Shown here: piece after piece, positions 23,125 to 32,181 of the stretch | Layout of the letters: every line of letters starts with the position of its first letter | Numbering within the stretch: the stretch's first letter is position 1 | From: CAYGZQ01 sp964354375 [NCBI: uncultured Planctomycetota bacterium] | Lineage (GTDB): Bacteria > JAJVIF01 > JAPKYR01 | Direction: 5' to 3' | NCBI GenBank assembly: GCA_964354375.1 | Contig: CAYGZQ010000002.1 | Span: 1 to 39,733 of the forward strand | Length of the DNA stretch: 39,733 nucleotides | Program-made: the position numbers and the translations under genes | Notes under the pieces: generated by a model | Told to the model about the DNA's origin: nothing | The model's database searches: none | What the model saw: only the letters and a program-made list of their open reading frames with translations

Positions 23125-25287
23125 TCAGATGGACCCGCGCGATGTGATCGTCACCTGGATCGATGACGGACTCTTGCCCGATACCGTCACCCCGCTCGGG
23201 CCGCTTGCAGATATCCTCACCGTGTGAACGCCGGGTCCCAGCCCAGTGACATTGACCGATGCACTGATCTGGCCGCTCGAGACATTGTCGACACGGCTCT
23301 CCTCGCCCGAGATCGTCACCGTGCATGTTCGCTGCGACATAACGTACTGATAGCTGCTGCCCTGGCCCGTGAGAATGATCTGTATATTGTCGAACGACCT
23401 AAACACCGGCTCGGGCTCCGGAGGACGGGTCGCGATTGACACGCTTATGGTTTCCGGCTCGGTGGAGCTGAGCAGCAGCCCGTTGGGAAGATCTGCGGAC
23501 AGTGGAACGTTGTAGTCGCCCGTGCTCAGACTGGAGACATCGATGTAGGTAATGATCTGGTCTCTGATATCGCCGGCCACAAGATCGGGAGGTCCGCTGG
23601 CGGTAATATTGCAGCGACCGGGGGACGTACGATAGACCAGGGAGGAGCTCCTGCCGCGCACTTCGACGGTGATATCTTCAAAAACCGCGTCGGTGAAAAG
23701 CTGCGTTACCATCACTTCGGTCGAGGCAGGCGACGGGTCGAATTCGACACCCGGAAGAAGGGGCGTGGTGAGCTTGATCGGTACATCGCTCAGGCCCGGT
23801 CCAAGGGAAGCTACCTCCACGCCGGCCTGTATCTGATCCTGAACAGTGTCAGCGAGAGGGGGTCCGAAGCCTGAGACGTTCACGTCGCACTCGGCGATCG
23901 ACAAAGCATAGCTGTAATCGGGTCTCGGGCCCGCAAGTTTGACCGGCACCCCATAGAATACCTGCTGGAGAGCTTCGGAGCCCGGCTTGTCGGTGACCTC
24001 CGAGTCCGGAGGCGCCGACCCTTTCACCAAAGCGAGCGCAACCAGCGCGGCAGCAAGCACCCCGAGCAAAATCAGCAGTACCGGGACCCAGCGCCTCTTT
24101 CTTCGGCGTTTAGGTTTGATCGGCACCAGCTCCGGTTTCCGTTGTCTGGACACCGGAGGCGGTGGCGTAACGGGAGGCGGCTTCGGTATCTCCGGCGGAG
24201 CCATTATCGCGGGCTCCGGCGGCTTGACCGAAGGCGGTTCAGGCGGGGGGATCTCGGGAGGAAGTCTTCGCTCCGGCTGTCGATCCTGCTTGGATTCGGG
24301 GATCTCGGGCGGTTCGCTTACCCTTCGAGCCTCCTGGGGGGCCGCCTCAGATTTCTCTTGCGCGTCGGTCGCAGCTTCCATTTGTCTGGGCGGCTCGATT
24401 TTCGCGGCAATCTCGATGGGTCTCTCGGGCGCAACTGGGGGCGGTGCCGGTACCGCGGCCGCCGGGCCTTCCTGCAGAGATTCCATCAGATCGTCCCAGT
24501 CCGGTGGACGGTCCGCTGGCTCTTTGCTGAGCGCGTGCAGCACGAACACCCTGACCGCCTCGGGAGCGCTGTCCGGCGGCAGTTCCGGCGGATCGTACTC
24601 AAGAACCTTTCTGACCGTTCGCTTCGTCGCGATGTCCCGAAACGGATTTTCCCCCGTCAGCGTCTCGTACATGAGAAGTCCGAGCGCGTGAACATCGGAG
24701 CGCTGATCCATTTCCTTGCGTTCGAGTGCTTCCGGGGACTCGTAAGCCAGGCTCGCAGCCAATTCCGCGGGATTCGTGCGGATCGTATCCTCGACTTCCT
24801 TCGAAATGCCGAAATCGGTGAGCACAACCCCCTCGGTCGAGAACAGGACGTTCGACGGCTTGAGATTGCGATGCGACGAACCTCTTGAATGGACAAATTG
24901 GAGCGAGGTCGCGATGCGGAGAAATATCGGACGGGCCCGAGGGTACCCGAGCTTGCCCGAGGTCCTCAGAAGGTCGGCAAGCGAGCCCTTCTCGCAGTAC
25001 TCCATTGCGATGTACAGAACCCCGGTCTCCTCGACAGCGTTGAACTCATGAAATCCGACGATTCCGGGCCCGCTGAATCGCAAGACAGCCTGCCCATCGT
25101 CTCTGAACCGTGCGCGTGCCTCGATAAGCTCCGGGGCGGTGGGGGGCATGGACGGATCGGGGTACAGGGTTTTCAGGGCGACCTCGGTTCCGAGGGTGGG
25201 ATGCGCGGCGAGATACACCGTGCCGAGAGGGCCGCGGCCTATCTCGCGGATGATCCTGTAGGGTCCGATATTATCCGGAATGCCCAT
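23125..25287 (-). CDS. Ser/Thr kinase-like domain, transmembrane helix and three YbbR-like domains
   Basis: The protein has 720 residues. Residues 10-270 are a Hanks-type kinase fold: glycine loop GRGPLGTVYLA, Lys39 in VALK, DFG at 158-160, and SPEALE in place of APE. The catalytic loop reads HRNLKPSN, with Asn141 where active kinases have Asp (AAT at 24867-24865), so phosphotransfer is doubtful. A proline-rich linker (about 275-390) leads to one membrane helix (VPVLLILLGVLAAALVALALV, about 400-423). The outside part has three YbbR-like repeats of about 90 residues, each with a CxVxxSG strand, V-x-x-L-G-x-G and a closing V-x-V-x-I (for example CDVNVSGFG, CNITASGPP, CTVTISGEE). YbbR (CdaR) normally regulates the diadenylate cyclase CdaA. 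The downstream gene is the SLH-PPC protein. Confidence 0.82.
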   Translation of the reverse strand: MGIPDNIGPYRIIREIGRGPLGTVYLAAHPTLGTEVALKTLYPDPSMPPTAPELIEARARFRDDGQAVLRFSGPGIVGFHEFNAVEETGVLYIAMEYCEKGSLADLLRTSGKLGYPRARPIFLRIATSLQFVHSRGSSHRNLKPSNVLFSTEGVVLTDFGISKEVEDTIRTNPAELAASLAYESPEALERKEMDQRSDVHALGLLMYETLTGENPFRDIATKRTVRKVLEYDPPELPPDSAPEAVRVFVLHALSKEPADRPPDWDDLMESLQEGPAAAVPAPPPVAPERPIEIAAKIEPPRQMEAATDAQEKSEAAPQEARRVSEPPEIPESKQDRQPERRLPPEIPPPEPPSVKPPEPAIMAPPEIPKPPPVTPPPPVSRQRKPELVPIKPKRRRKRRWVPVLLILLGVLAAALVALALVKGSAPPDSEVTDKPGSEALQQVFYGVPVKLAGPRPDYSYALSIAECDVNVSGFGPPLADTVQDQIQAGVEVASLGPGLSDVPIKLTTPLLPGVEFDPSPASTEVMVTQLFTDAVFEDITVEVRGRSSSLVYRTSPGRCNITASGPPDLVAGDIRDQIITYIDVSSLSTGDYNVPLSADLPNGLLLSSTEPETISVSIATRPPEPEPVFRSFDNIQIILTGQGSSYQYVMSQRTCTVTISGEESRVDNVSSGQISASVNVTGLGPGVHTVRISASGPSGVTVSGKSPSSIQVTITSRGSI

Positions 25288-25497
25288 TGAGCCAAACGCA
25301 GACTTCCCGCAGAGCCTTCAACCGGCGGTCGACCATATCCCCTTCGTGGCCAGTCTCTGCAGGGGCATATTATAAGTCGAAATCACCGCCATGAAAACCC
25401 GAAAGGCGATTTGAGCCGAGGATCGCGACCGGCATATTGAAACCTTCGCAAATTCTCCTCCGCAGACGCGTCGGAGGACGAGCGAAGGGCACCAGGC

Positions 25498-26421
25498 TCA
25501 GACCTCATCTATTGGTGCGAACGAGGAGCTGTCAGGGATCTTCTCTCCGCATCTCATCCCGCGGCGCGCAAGCTCCAATCTGAATGCGTCAAAGTTGCCG
25601 AAACTGGGCTCAGAAGTGGCCACGAAAACGAAAGAAATCAGCAGAACGAAGAGGGACATGAAGCTGAAAGGTACGTAGGCGATGACACTCAAGACGTCGA
25701 GCAGCACGATTGCGGCCACCGGAAAGAGGAGAACGGCGGCAAGGGCGCTCAGACCGGGTGCTCCGGGCTCCCGCCTGAGCATTGCATACACAAGGAGATG
25801 ATAGGAAGCCCAGGTTAGAAGACGCCCGATGGCATATGGGACGATGAGTCCCGAGAAGCCCAACCAGATCAGGACCGGCAGCAATCGTGAGGGTCCAAGG
25901 TCGATGGTGAGGATTACTAGGTTTCCTGCGCACAGACCCAGAACGAGGGCGTAGAATGCCCGCATGGTTCCAGTGCAGCGACCCAGAAGGGCGAAGTACT
26001 CGGCTCCAACGATTTCCTGGGAGGTCAACGGCGTCGTGAGTAATATGTCTTGAACTCCTGAGTCGACATCCTTTCGGAGCTCCAGGAGCGGACGGGTCCA
26101 AAGGAACCGCACAAACCCGATCGCCACGGGCGGCAAGAGGAGGGGCACAGGGAAACCAAGAGTACCAAAGCCGGCCCAGGGCCATAGAGGCATCCTCACA
26201 TGCAAGGCCCACATACAACAGTACACCAGCACGGGCCAGACAAAACCGATCAACAGTTCCCGTCCCCGGCTCGACCAGAGACGCAGATGTTCCTGCTTCA
26301 GACGGCGTTGGACAAGGGGTGACTCCCAGATGCCCTCGGGGACAGGACCTTCCCAGGACCACCACGCAGCTCGTCGTGGAGGCTTGAACCCCTCAGCCAG
26401 ATTCTCTTTAGCGCCTTGCAC
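25498..26421 (-). CDS. Polytopic membrane protein, ABC-2 permease-like
   Basis: This is a 307-residue protein with about six hydrophobic segments from residue 55 to 270 and a short polar tail. The segment ELRKDVDSGVQDILLTTPLTSQEIVGAEYFALLGR resembles the cytosolic coupling loop of ABC-2 exporters (RExGTLExLLxTPLxxxEI). No ATPase gene is adjacent. The start is GTG at 26421, following GGAAGGGC. The gene lies 49 nt after the transglutaminase gene and 210 nt before the kinase-like gene, all on the same strand. Function is uncertain. Confidence 0.6.
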   Translation of the reverse strand: MQGAKENLAEGFKPPRRAAWWSWEGPVPEGIWESPLVQRRLKQEHLRLWSSRGRELLIGFVWPVLVYCCMWALHVRMPLWPWAGFGTLGFPVPLLLPPVAIGFVRFLWTRPLLELRKDVDSGVQDILLTTPLTSQEIVGAEYFALLGRCTGTMRAFYALVLGLCAGNLVILTIDLGPSRLLPVLIWLGFSGLIVPYAIGRLLTWASYHLLVYAMLRREPGAPGLSALAAVLLFPVAAIVLLDVLSVIAYVPFSFMSLFVLLISFVFVATSEPSFGNFDAFRLELARRGMRCGEKIPDSSSFAPIDEV

Positions 26422-26470
26422 TGTTGCCCTTCCGAGTATCAGATCCGGTCGGTAGTGGACCGGACACTTT

Positions 26471-28834
26471 CTAACTTCGTGGGATTCGGGCGGCGGATCT
26501 GGAGGCGCGCCTCAGCTCGGTCACGTCGCGCAAGGTCACTTTCCTGGCAGAGTATCGTGCGGATTGATATGCCTCGGTCAGTCTCGACACCGATCTTCCC
26601 CAGGCGTCCGACAGATTCCCGGCCTGGATGGCGACATCGGTCTCGGTCGCGAGGAGAATCGGGCTGACGCCGCGACGCAGAAGCGTCCTGCGGACATGCT
26701 GCAGTCCTCGAATTCCGACATACATCGCCTGCCTGCGACCCCAGTCCCGATCCAGAGCGCGTCTGAGGTAGAAACTGGCGAGAAGAACCGCAAACGCCGC
26801 CGAGAGCATCCATAGCGGACCTTCCCTGTTCTTCTCGGTCATCGAGAGCACCGGGTCGACCGTCTCGTAGAAATCGAGCTCCCGCTGGTTCAGGAAAATG
26901 CGCATGGAAGTTACGGCCCGCAGACCCGCAGGGATTATCTTGTCCCGGAAATACCCCCTCGGGTCGTATACGTACAGGTTCTCGACCGCGTTGTGGAACA
27001 CCAGCCATCCGGCCGAGGTCCTGCCGCCGATACCCTCATACCAGGTCTGCGGCGTGGGATCGAATTCCACCCAGCCGATGTCGGGCCAGAAAATCTCGAC
27101 CCAGGCGTGCGCGTGACGCTCCTGCACGATGTAGCGGTTCTTGAGGAAATTGTAGTTGCCGGTAGCGTAGCCCGTGACCACTCTCGCCGGAATGCCGATC
27201 GAGCGGCACAGGACCGCAAGCGAAGTGGAGAAGTACTCGCAGTGACCGCGACGAGGCTCCCAGTTGAAGAGGAAATACGTCACCGCGTCCTGCTCGGGCG
27301 GCACAGCGGACGGCGGGTTGGTGGAGAAGCGGTAGCGCGTTCTCAGGAATTCCTCGAGCGCGTGGACCTTGTCATATACCGTTCTGCGACCCGCGGTCAC
27401 CTCGAACGCTTTTGCCCTCACCCGCGTGAAATCGTAGCCCGTAACCTTCCCGTCCACCCTCTGACGCTCGGGAAGCCGCGTATATCGACCGTAGAAGTCG
27501 GGAGAGTCCTCTTTCAGCTTGGCGGGATTGTAGTCGTACGTGACGAGGTAGTTGGGGATACCCGAGAATTTTCGGCTGACGACCTCGTAATGCTGTCCGG
27601 CAACCATGGAATCCCCCGCGGGCGGCGGATTGATCGTGAACGTATCGTCGATGAGCACACCGGGCACCGGAGCCGACAATTCCAGCGGCTGGTACGCGGT
27701 GAACATGATTCCGGGAAGCGTGGTGTTGAGGTAATAGACCTGCTTTATCTCATCCTTGTAGATCTGCGGGTCGGGCTCGATCCCCTGGTCCTGAAGGTCC
27801 CTGTCCACCGTGCCGTGATACTGCATCTGCTGACCCTTTGGGGACGCAAGCGACCATGTCGCGCTCTTGACTTCCTCCGACTGGACCCATCCCCGACCCG
27901 TGTAGGTGTCGAAGCATTTCCCGCGCCAGTAGGACGGAAGATTACTCGAGACTTCCATCACCGGCTCGGTGGATGTCGAATTTTCAAGGAGCCTGCCTTG
28001 GGCTATGTTGAACTCGGTGTCGAAGCCGGTGTAGTACTGGGCCGTGCCGCGAATCCCGCCGCCGGTAAGCAGGTCCGCCTCGTTCGCGGTGTTCTCCTCG
28101 AGACCGCCCCCTCCGAACGCAGCCAGAAAGGCGGCCTCGGCACCGGGGGTATGCGTGTGATCCACCGTGAAATAGAACGCGCTCGACACGCCGAAGGCCA
28201 GCAGGACGGCCGGGATGCTCGCGCGAAGGGCGGGTCCGATGAACCGGGCAAGCTGTCGAGGCGTTTTCTTCGACACCGGAACCGGCGCATATTCCTCAAG
28301 AAAATCGTACGTGTATTCCCACCTGGACCGTCGCGTCTTTCGCCCAGGAAGTCGCGCGAATTCGTCCACGCTCCCCAGAAACAGCGCGAGTCCCAGAAGC
28401 AGAAGGTAGCCCAGGAGGCTGTATACGAACTCAGCGGAGAACGACGGGATCGACGCGAAGACCATCAGGGTGAGCGAGATGACCAGAGGCAGGAGAAAAT
28501 CCTGGTACCGGAAGAGCTTGAAGCACCTGAGCACCAGCATCGCGGAGAGCATCTCGCCCAGGTAGGTGCCGAACGCCATCCGGTCCTCGTAAATGCGCCA
28601 GCCGTAGTAGATGAAAACCGCCAGGCCCGCGATGTCGAGCGCGAGGCCGATCAGCACGTAATGTCGAGCCGACAGGATGAAACCGGTCATCGCCGCCACT
28701 ACCAGAATGCCGATCAAGGACCAGCGAAGATGATCGTTGGGCAGGACCAGGTACACCGTGTTGAGCGCGATGATGTAAACGCCGAGATAGGCGACGTAGA
28801 CGAGGAAATTAGGCTTGTCCTGACGCTCGTACAT
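26471..28834 (-). CDS. TgpA-like transglutaminase-family membrane protein (DUF3488 plus transglutaminase core)
   Basis: The 787-residue protein has five to seven N-terminal membrane helices (residues about 8-175, DUF3488 type) and a further helix near 205. An external domain contains a transglutaminase/protease-like core with the Cys-His-Asp triad: RGHCEYFSTSLAVLCRSIGIPARVVTGYATG, RHAHAWVEIFWPDIGWVEFDPTP. A penultimate hydrophobic helix (PLWMLSAAFAVLLASFYLRRAL) is followed by a basic C-terminal tail. Family members (e.g. Pseudomonas TgpA) have periplasmic transglutaminase activity; here the substrate is unknown. The ATG at 28834 has GCGAGGATCG upstream and begins the conserved domain. The usual MoxR and DUF58 partners are not adjacent. 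Confidence 0.88.
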   Translation of the reverse strand: MYERQDKPNFLVYVAYLGVYIIALNTVYLVLPNDHLRWSLIGILVVAAMTGFILSARHYVLIGLALDIAGLAVFIYYGWRIYEDRMAFGTYLGEMLSAMLVLRCFKLFRYQDFLLPLVISLTLMVFASIPSFSAEFVYSLLGYLLLLGLALFLGSVDEFARLPGRKTRRSRWEYTYDFLEEYAPVPVSKKTPRQLARFIGPALRASIPAVLLAFGVSSAFYFTVDHTHTPGAEAAFLAAFGGGGLEENTANEADLLTGGGIRGTAQYYTGFDTEFNIAQGRLLENSTSTEPVMEVSSNLPSYWRGKCFDTYTGRGWVQSEEVKSATWSLASPKGQQMQYHGTVDRDLQDQGIEPDPQIYKDEIKQVYYLNTTLPGIMFTAYQPLELSAPVPGVLIDDTFTINPPPAGDSMVAGQHYEVVSRKFSGIPNYLVTYDYNPAKLKEDSPDFYGRYTRLPERQRVDGKVTGYDFTRVRAKAFEVTAGRRTVYDKVHALEEFLRTRYRFSTNPPSAVPPEQDAVTYFLFNWEPRRGHCEYFSTSLAVLCRSIGIPARVVTGYATGNYNFLKNRYIVQERHAHAWVEIFWPDIGWVEFDPTPQTWYEGIGGRTSAGWLVFHNAVENLYVYDPRGYFRDKIIPAGLRAVTSMRIFLNQRELDFYETVDPVLSMTEKNREGPLWMLSAAFAVLLASFYLRRALDRDWGRRQAMYVGIRGLQHVRRTLLRRGVSPILLATETDVAIQAGNLSDAWGRSVSRLTEAYQSARYSARKVTLRDVTELRRASRSAARIPRS

Positions 28835-28971
28835 CGATCCTCGCTCAACCCGTCCTGGGAGCACGCACAGTCGATCTCCTGAAAGAAAGACAGCCTATTT
28901 TACCACGAGAGATCGACCATTAGCTCAACTAATTATCAGATCGAGCGGCAGCCGAGCGGGTTCAGGCGTGG

Positions 28972-29005
28972 CACCCCTACGAACCGTCCTCGGTTCTTAG
29001 GGGTG
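28972..29005. repeat. Strong hairpin, 15-bp stem
   Basis: CACCCCTACGAACCG and CGGTTCTTAGGGGTG pair across a 4-nt loop with one mismatch. It is the first of a series of adjacent palindromic elements. It could act as a transcript-end structure but has no T-tract. Confidence 0.7.
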
Positions 29006-29037
29006 TTCATCATGCGTCACGGGACGCGTTTTTCCCC

Positions 29038-29123
29038 GTATCCAAGGCCCGAACGTAAGTGAGGGCGCGTCTCTTGACGGTTCGTTTTTTCGGCGCCCTC
29101 ACTTACGTTCGGGCCTTGGATAC
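29038..29123. repeat. Perfect 31-bp inverted repeat
   Basis: Left arm 29038-29068 begins GTATCCAAGGCCCGAACG; right arm 29093-29123 is its exact complement. The loop is 24 nt. No other copy is present in the window. Confidence 0.85.
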
Positions 29124-29137
29124 ATGGTTTGCGGGAG

Positions 29138-29195
29138 CCGGGTGCCGGGCTCAGGCTGAGCGAATCTTCGAGCGTGTCTGTGCCCGGCACCCCGG
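29138..29195. repeat. Inverted repeat CCGGGTGCCGGGC with shared core
   Basis: The arms CCGGGTGCCGGGC and GCCCGGCACCCCGG pair with one extra base. The loop holds the 21-nt core at 29155-29175, which recurs in reverse orientation at 29383-29403 inside different arms. Confidence 0.7.
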
Positions 29196-29297
29196 CGCGT
29201 GCGGCAATTGACCTCGACGACCGCGCCCGGACGGCAGCTACTTTTTCGAAGACAAAAAACCTAGCAGCCACCGGGCTTACCGGGCTTGCATGGCGTT

Positions 29298-29361
29298 CTG
29301 CCGGTAGCTGCTATCCTTGACGCGAGCGCAGCGAGCGGCAAGGTAGCTGCTAACCGGCAGT
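29298..29361. repeat. GGTAGCAGCTACC-family palindrome, single copy
   Basis: CTGCCGGTAGCTGCTATCC and the complementary GGTAGCTGCTAACCGGCAG flank CTTGACGCGAGCGCAGCGAG. This is the same element as the unit in the tandem array at 11181-11446, in the opposite orientation. Confidence 0.75.
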
Positions 29362-29371
29362 CATATAAGAC

Positions 29372-29417
29372 ACCCACAAGCACGCTCGAAGACTCGCTCA
29401 GCTTGTGGGCGCCACCC
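29372..29417. repeat. Inverted repeat CCCACAAGC with shared core
   Basis: The arms CCCACAAGC and GCTTGTGGG enclose the core ACGCTCGAAGACTCGCTCAGC (overlapping the arm end). The core matches 20 of 21 positions of the complement of 29155-29175. Confidence 0.7.
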
Positions 29418-29460
29418 GGAATAGGAGTCTATGCCCTGCACCTAGATGGACCAATGGTCC

Positions 29461-32007
29461 CTACCAATCCGGGATGGCGATGATTCCGACCGACGCGCCG
29501 GCGAGGTCGAGAGGGCCGCCGTACCGCGACACTCCGTCGTTCGTTATTACCGTGCCGTTGGCAAGCTCATACCGATAGGCCGTGTCGCCCATGGTCGCTG
29601 TGCCCGTGACATTCCCGAACGGGTCGTACCTGATGTAGCGGGTCGCGATCTCGGTCACACCGGTGGAGCCGCAGCAGATCTGGACCAGGGTTCGGCAGTC
29701 GGGGTCCTGCACATCGACATCCACCCCGGCCGAATATTGCGTGTACAGGGGACAATTGGGGTAGATTCCGTCGTCCTTCCATGACGTGGAGCCGTCGCTG
29801 TTGATCACATACAGCGTGGGAACGCCGTCGTAATCGGGCGTGTAGCCGTGATACCTGTTGGTAATCCAGTAGGTGTCGCTGACGGGCTGGCAGGCGATGT
29901 CCTCGATTCCGTTGTTCCAGTAGCCGCACTCGGCGTACATGGTCGCCGAATCGTCGATATCGATGTGCGTCCAGCTTGAGCCGTTCCAGTGCTTGATGGC
30001 GAGCTGGGTGCCCTGTCCGACAAGCGCGACCGGGTGGTCGTTCTCATCGACGGTGACCTTGACGAAATACCACGGGCTGATCGAAGGCATCGCTGCCGTC
30101 TGCAGCAAACCTGAGAAACCGGTGCCCTCATCGAAATCGACGTAATAGAGCACGTAATCATAGTAGATGTACTGGGTGTAGGTGATCACGTAGATGCGAT
30201 TCGTCGTTGTGCAGGCCATTCCCTGAAGGGTGGGCGGATAGTCGGGCTGGGCCGGAGACATATAGTTCTGCACGACAACACCGGTCTCATCCATGGCGTA
30301 AAACCCGTACCGTTTGCCGTAGTAGTCGCGCAAGTGACCGATGAAATACTGCTCGCCATTCTTGCCGTACGCCTTCGTGATCCCCGATCGGCACGAGTTC
30401 GAGTAACTTACCGAGTGAGGCGTGGGCATTCCGCCGGGCATGTCGGTATCGGGGCAGCTGAGAACGGTGACCTCCAGCGGGTCGGTGGAGCATACGGCCT
30501 CCCCGCCATGACCGTCGGTCAGCCGCAGATGCACAACTCCGCTGAACGATTCGGTGTAGATGTGCGTGGGATTGACCTCGTCGCCCTCGTCGATGGAATC
30601 GCCGGGGTCCTCGCCGTACACTCCGTTCCCGTTGAAATCCCATTCGTACGTCAGAACGTCGCCCGGATCGGGATCGTATGCCGACGAAGCGTCGAACTCG
30701 ACAGGGACCTCTACCCATTCATCGAAATCCGTCGTGACCACCTGGAGGCCGCAGACCGGGTCGAGGTTTCCGGGCTCAGGCGAGACATCGAGATCGCGCC
30801 TGAAGTACGCAGCCAGCGGATCGTTCTCCGCCAGGTTGTGCGTGCCGAAATCATTGGAGTAGTCGTACGCGCTGTATTCCGCGATCACCCAGTACTCGTT
30901 TCCCTCGACGCCTTCGATACCGTCCGCGGGGACCTCCACATGCCAGGTGGAGTAATCCTCGTTTCCGCCGACCGGCACCATCTCGCTCGCATCAAGCCCG
31001 TGCGGGGAGGAGAGGACTGTCGATTCGATAGTGATGGCGGACGGCTGTCCCGACCAGTCGAACAGACTGATGTCAAGATTGAGGCCGCCGCCCTTCTGGG
31101 TGTCGTCCACGTAGAATACGTTGCTGTGGTCTTCGATCCTGCACGCGACTGCCTCGGGCGCGTTGGACGGATGATACTGTTCCTCGACTCCCTTCCAGTC
31201 TGCGATGACGGCGTAGCCGAATCGCAAATGCGGCGCGGGATCTGGAAACCTGAGATAGTAATTCCTTTCGTTGGTCGCGCCCGACGAAAATTGTCCGTGC
31301 TGGTCCGCGTGACCGATCAGCCATGTGAACGCATCTTCGTAAGTCCCCAAGCCGTCCGCGAAATACTTGTATGGGCAGAGCGTGGCAGTTCCTGCGAAAT
31401 CCGGCGACGCCATTTTGCCCGGCGTATACTTGAACAAAGGCATGCCGGGGAGACTGAACTCGGTGAAGTTAAACCATCGCGTGTAGCCGTCCGGACCTCC
31501 CCCGGGATAGTCGGTGCCGCTGGAATCCGGATCGTCCAGCACGAATTGATCGACCCCGCCAACGGGATACACCACACCGGTTGACGCAAGCACGCCCGAC
31601 CCGTCGCCCATGAACACTCCGCGCACGTCGTACCCGTTGTACTGAGGAAGCCCCGGAAACGGGTGAGTGATGGCCACATCGATGTCCACGTCTATGTAAC
31701 CCACCCAGACGAGAGTCTCGTTGATCTTGAACTTGAGGTTCAGCGGTTTCGAATTGAGGAAATTGACCACATTCGCGGTGAACATGGCCTGACGATTCGG
31801 CGCGAAAACCACTTCTCCGGTTTCCATGTCCATGAAGACGTTGAACCAGCCCCACAAGTGGGTCTGAGCCTGGGCTGCGATTCGGGCGGAGCCCTGCATC
31901 GGTCCGGTGGGCGTTACGGGACCGTCAGCCCGACCGCACCCGATCGTGGCGGAAGCGACGCAGGCCGCCAGAGTAAGGGCAACGAGGGTCATATACCGTC
32001 TGTTCAT
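29461..32007 (-). CDS. Large lipoprotein with shared N-terminal domain, PKD domain and C-terminal repeats
   Basis: The 848-residue protein has the lipoprotein signal MTLVALTLAACVASATIGC. The N-terminal beta domain (about 45-400) starts HLWGWFNVFMDMETGEV and has YNGYDVRGVFM, resembling the lipoproteins at 13508 and 32548. A PKD domain (about 410-515) is clear: VEFDASSAYDPDPGDVLTYEWDFNGNG...HIYTESFSGVVHLRLTDGHGG. The rest is beta-rich with repeated aromatic motifs, plausibly a propeller (GFYAMDETGVVVQNY, YVDFDEGTGFSG). It is probably surface-anchored and adhesive or sensory; no catalytic site is seen. A GAGGTAAG site precedes the ATG. It is divergent from the 1282-residue lipoprotein gene. Confidence 0.8.
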   Translation of the reverse strand: MNRRYMTLVALTLAACVASATIGCGRADGPVTPTGPMQGSARIAAQAQTHLWGWFNVFMDMETGEVVFAPNRQAMFTANVVNFLNSKPLNLKFKINETLVWVGYIDVDIDVAITHPFPGLPQYNGYDVRGVFMGDGSGVLASTGVVYPVGGVDQFVLDDPDSSGTDYPGGGPDGYTRWFNFTEFSLPGMPLFKYTPGKMASPDFAGTATLCPYKYFADGLGTYEDAFTWLIGHADQHGQFSSGATNERNYYLRFPDPAPHLRFGYAVIADWKGVEEQYHPSNAPEAVACRIEDHSNVFYVDDTQKGGGLNLDISLFDWSGQPSAITIESTVLSSPHGLDASEMVPVGGNEDYSTWHVEVPADGIEGVEGNEYWVIAEYSAYDYSNDFGTHNLAENDPLAAYFRRDLDVSPEPGNLDPVCGLQVVTTDFDEWVEVPVEFDASSAYDPDPGDVLTYEWDFNGNGVYGEDPGDSIDEGDEVNPTHIYTESFSGVVHLRLTDGHGGEAVCSTDPLEVTVLSCPDTDMPGGMPTPHSVSYSNSCRSGITKAYGKNGEQYFIGHLRDYYGKRYGFYAMDETGVVVQNYMSPAQPDYPPTLQGMACTTTNRIYVITYTQYIYYDYVLYYVDFDEGTGFSGLLQTAAMPSISPWYFVKVTVDENDHPVALVGQGTQLAIKHWNGSSWTHIDIDDSATMYAECGYWNNGIEDIACQPVSDTYWITNRYHGYTPDYDGVPTLYVINSDGSTSWKDDGIYPNCPLYTQYSAGVDVDVQDPDCRTLVQICCGSTGVTEIATRYIRYDPFGNVTGTATMGDTAYRYELANGTVITNDGVSRYGGPLDLAGASVGIIAIPDW

Positions 32008-32181
32008 GTCGTGTCTTACCTCGAAATTTTCCCGGCTCGCCGAAAGAACCGCGGGGAGAGCCCCGCCGACGGACTCAGTGTCGGCAGGCTACTACTCATC
32101 TATTGTAGCACAGCCGGGAGGTCTCTCATCGGGGTCGATATAACACCAGGGACGGAAGCGATGTTACTGTGTTTCCTTCAT

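Larger units (their letters stand above)
28835..29460. other. 626-bp intergenic region packed with inverted repeats
   Basis: No gene with a good ribosome site was found here. Almost the whole span from 28972 to 29417 is a series of five adjacent inverted repeats, listed separately. They are unrelated in arm sequence except for a shared loop core. The region separates two minus-strand genes, and the first 130 bases must hold the transglutaminase promoter. Confidence 0.7.

Noticed and set aside
26993-28882. 629-codon plus-strand frame opposite the TgpA-like gene
   Set aside because: The minus strand has membrane helices and an intact catalytic triad; the plus frame is a composition shadow.
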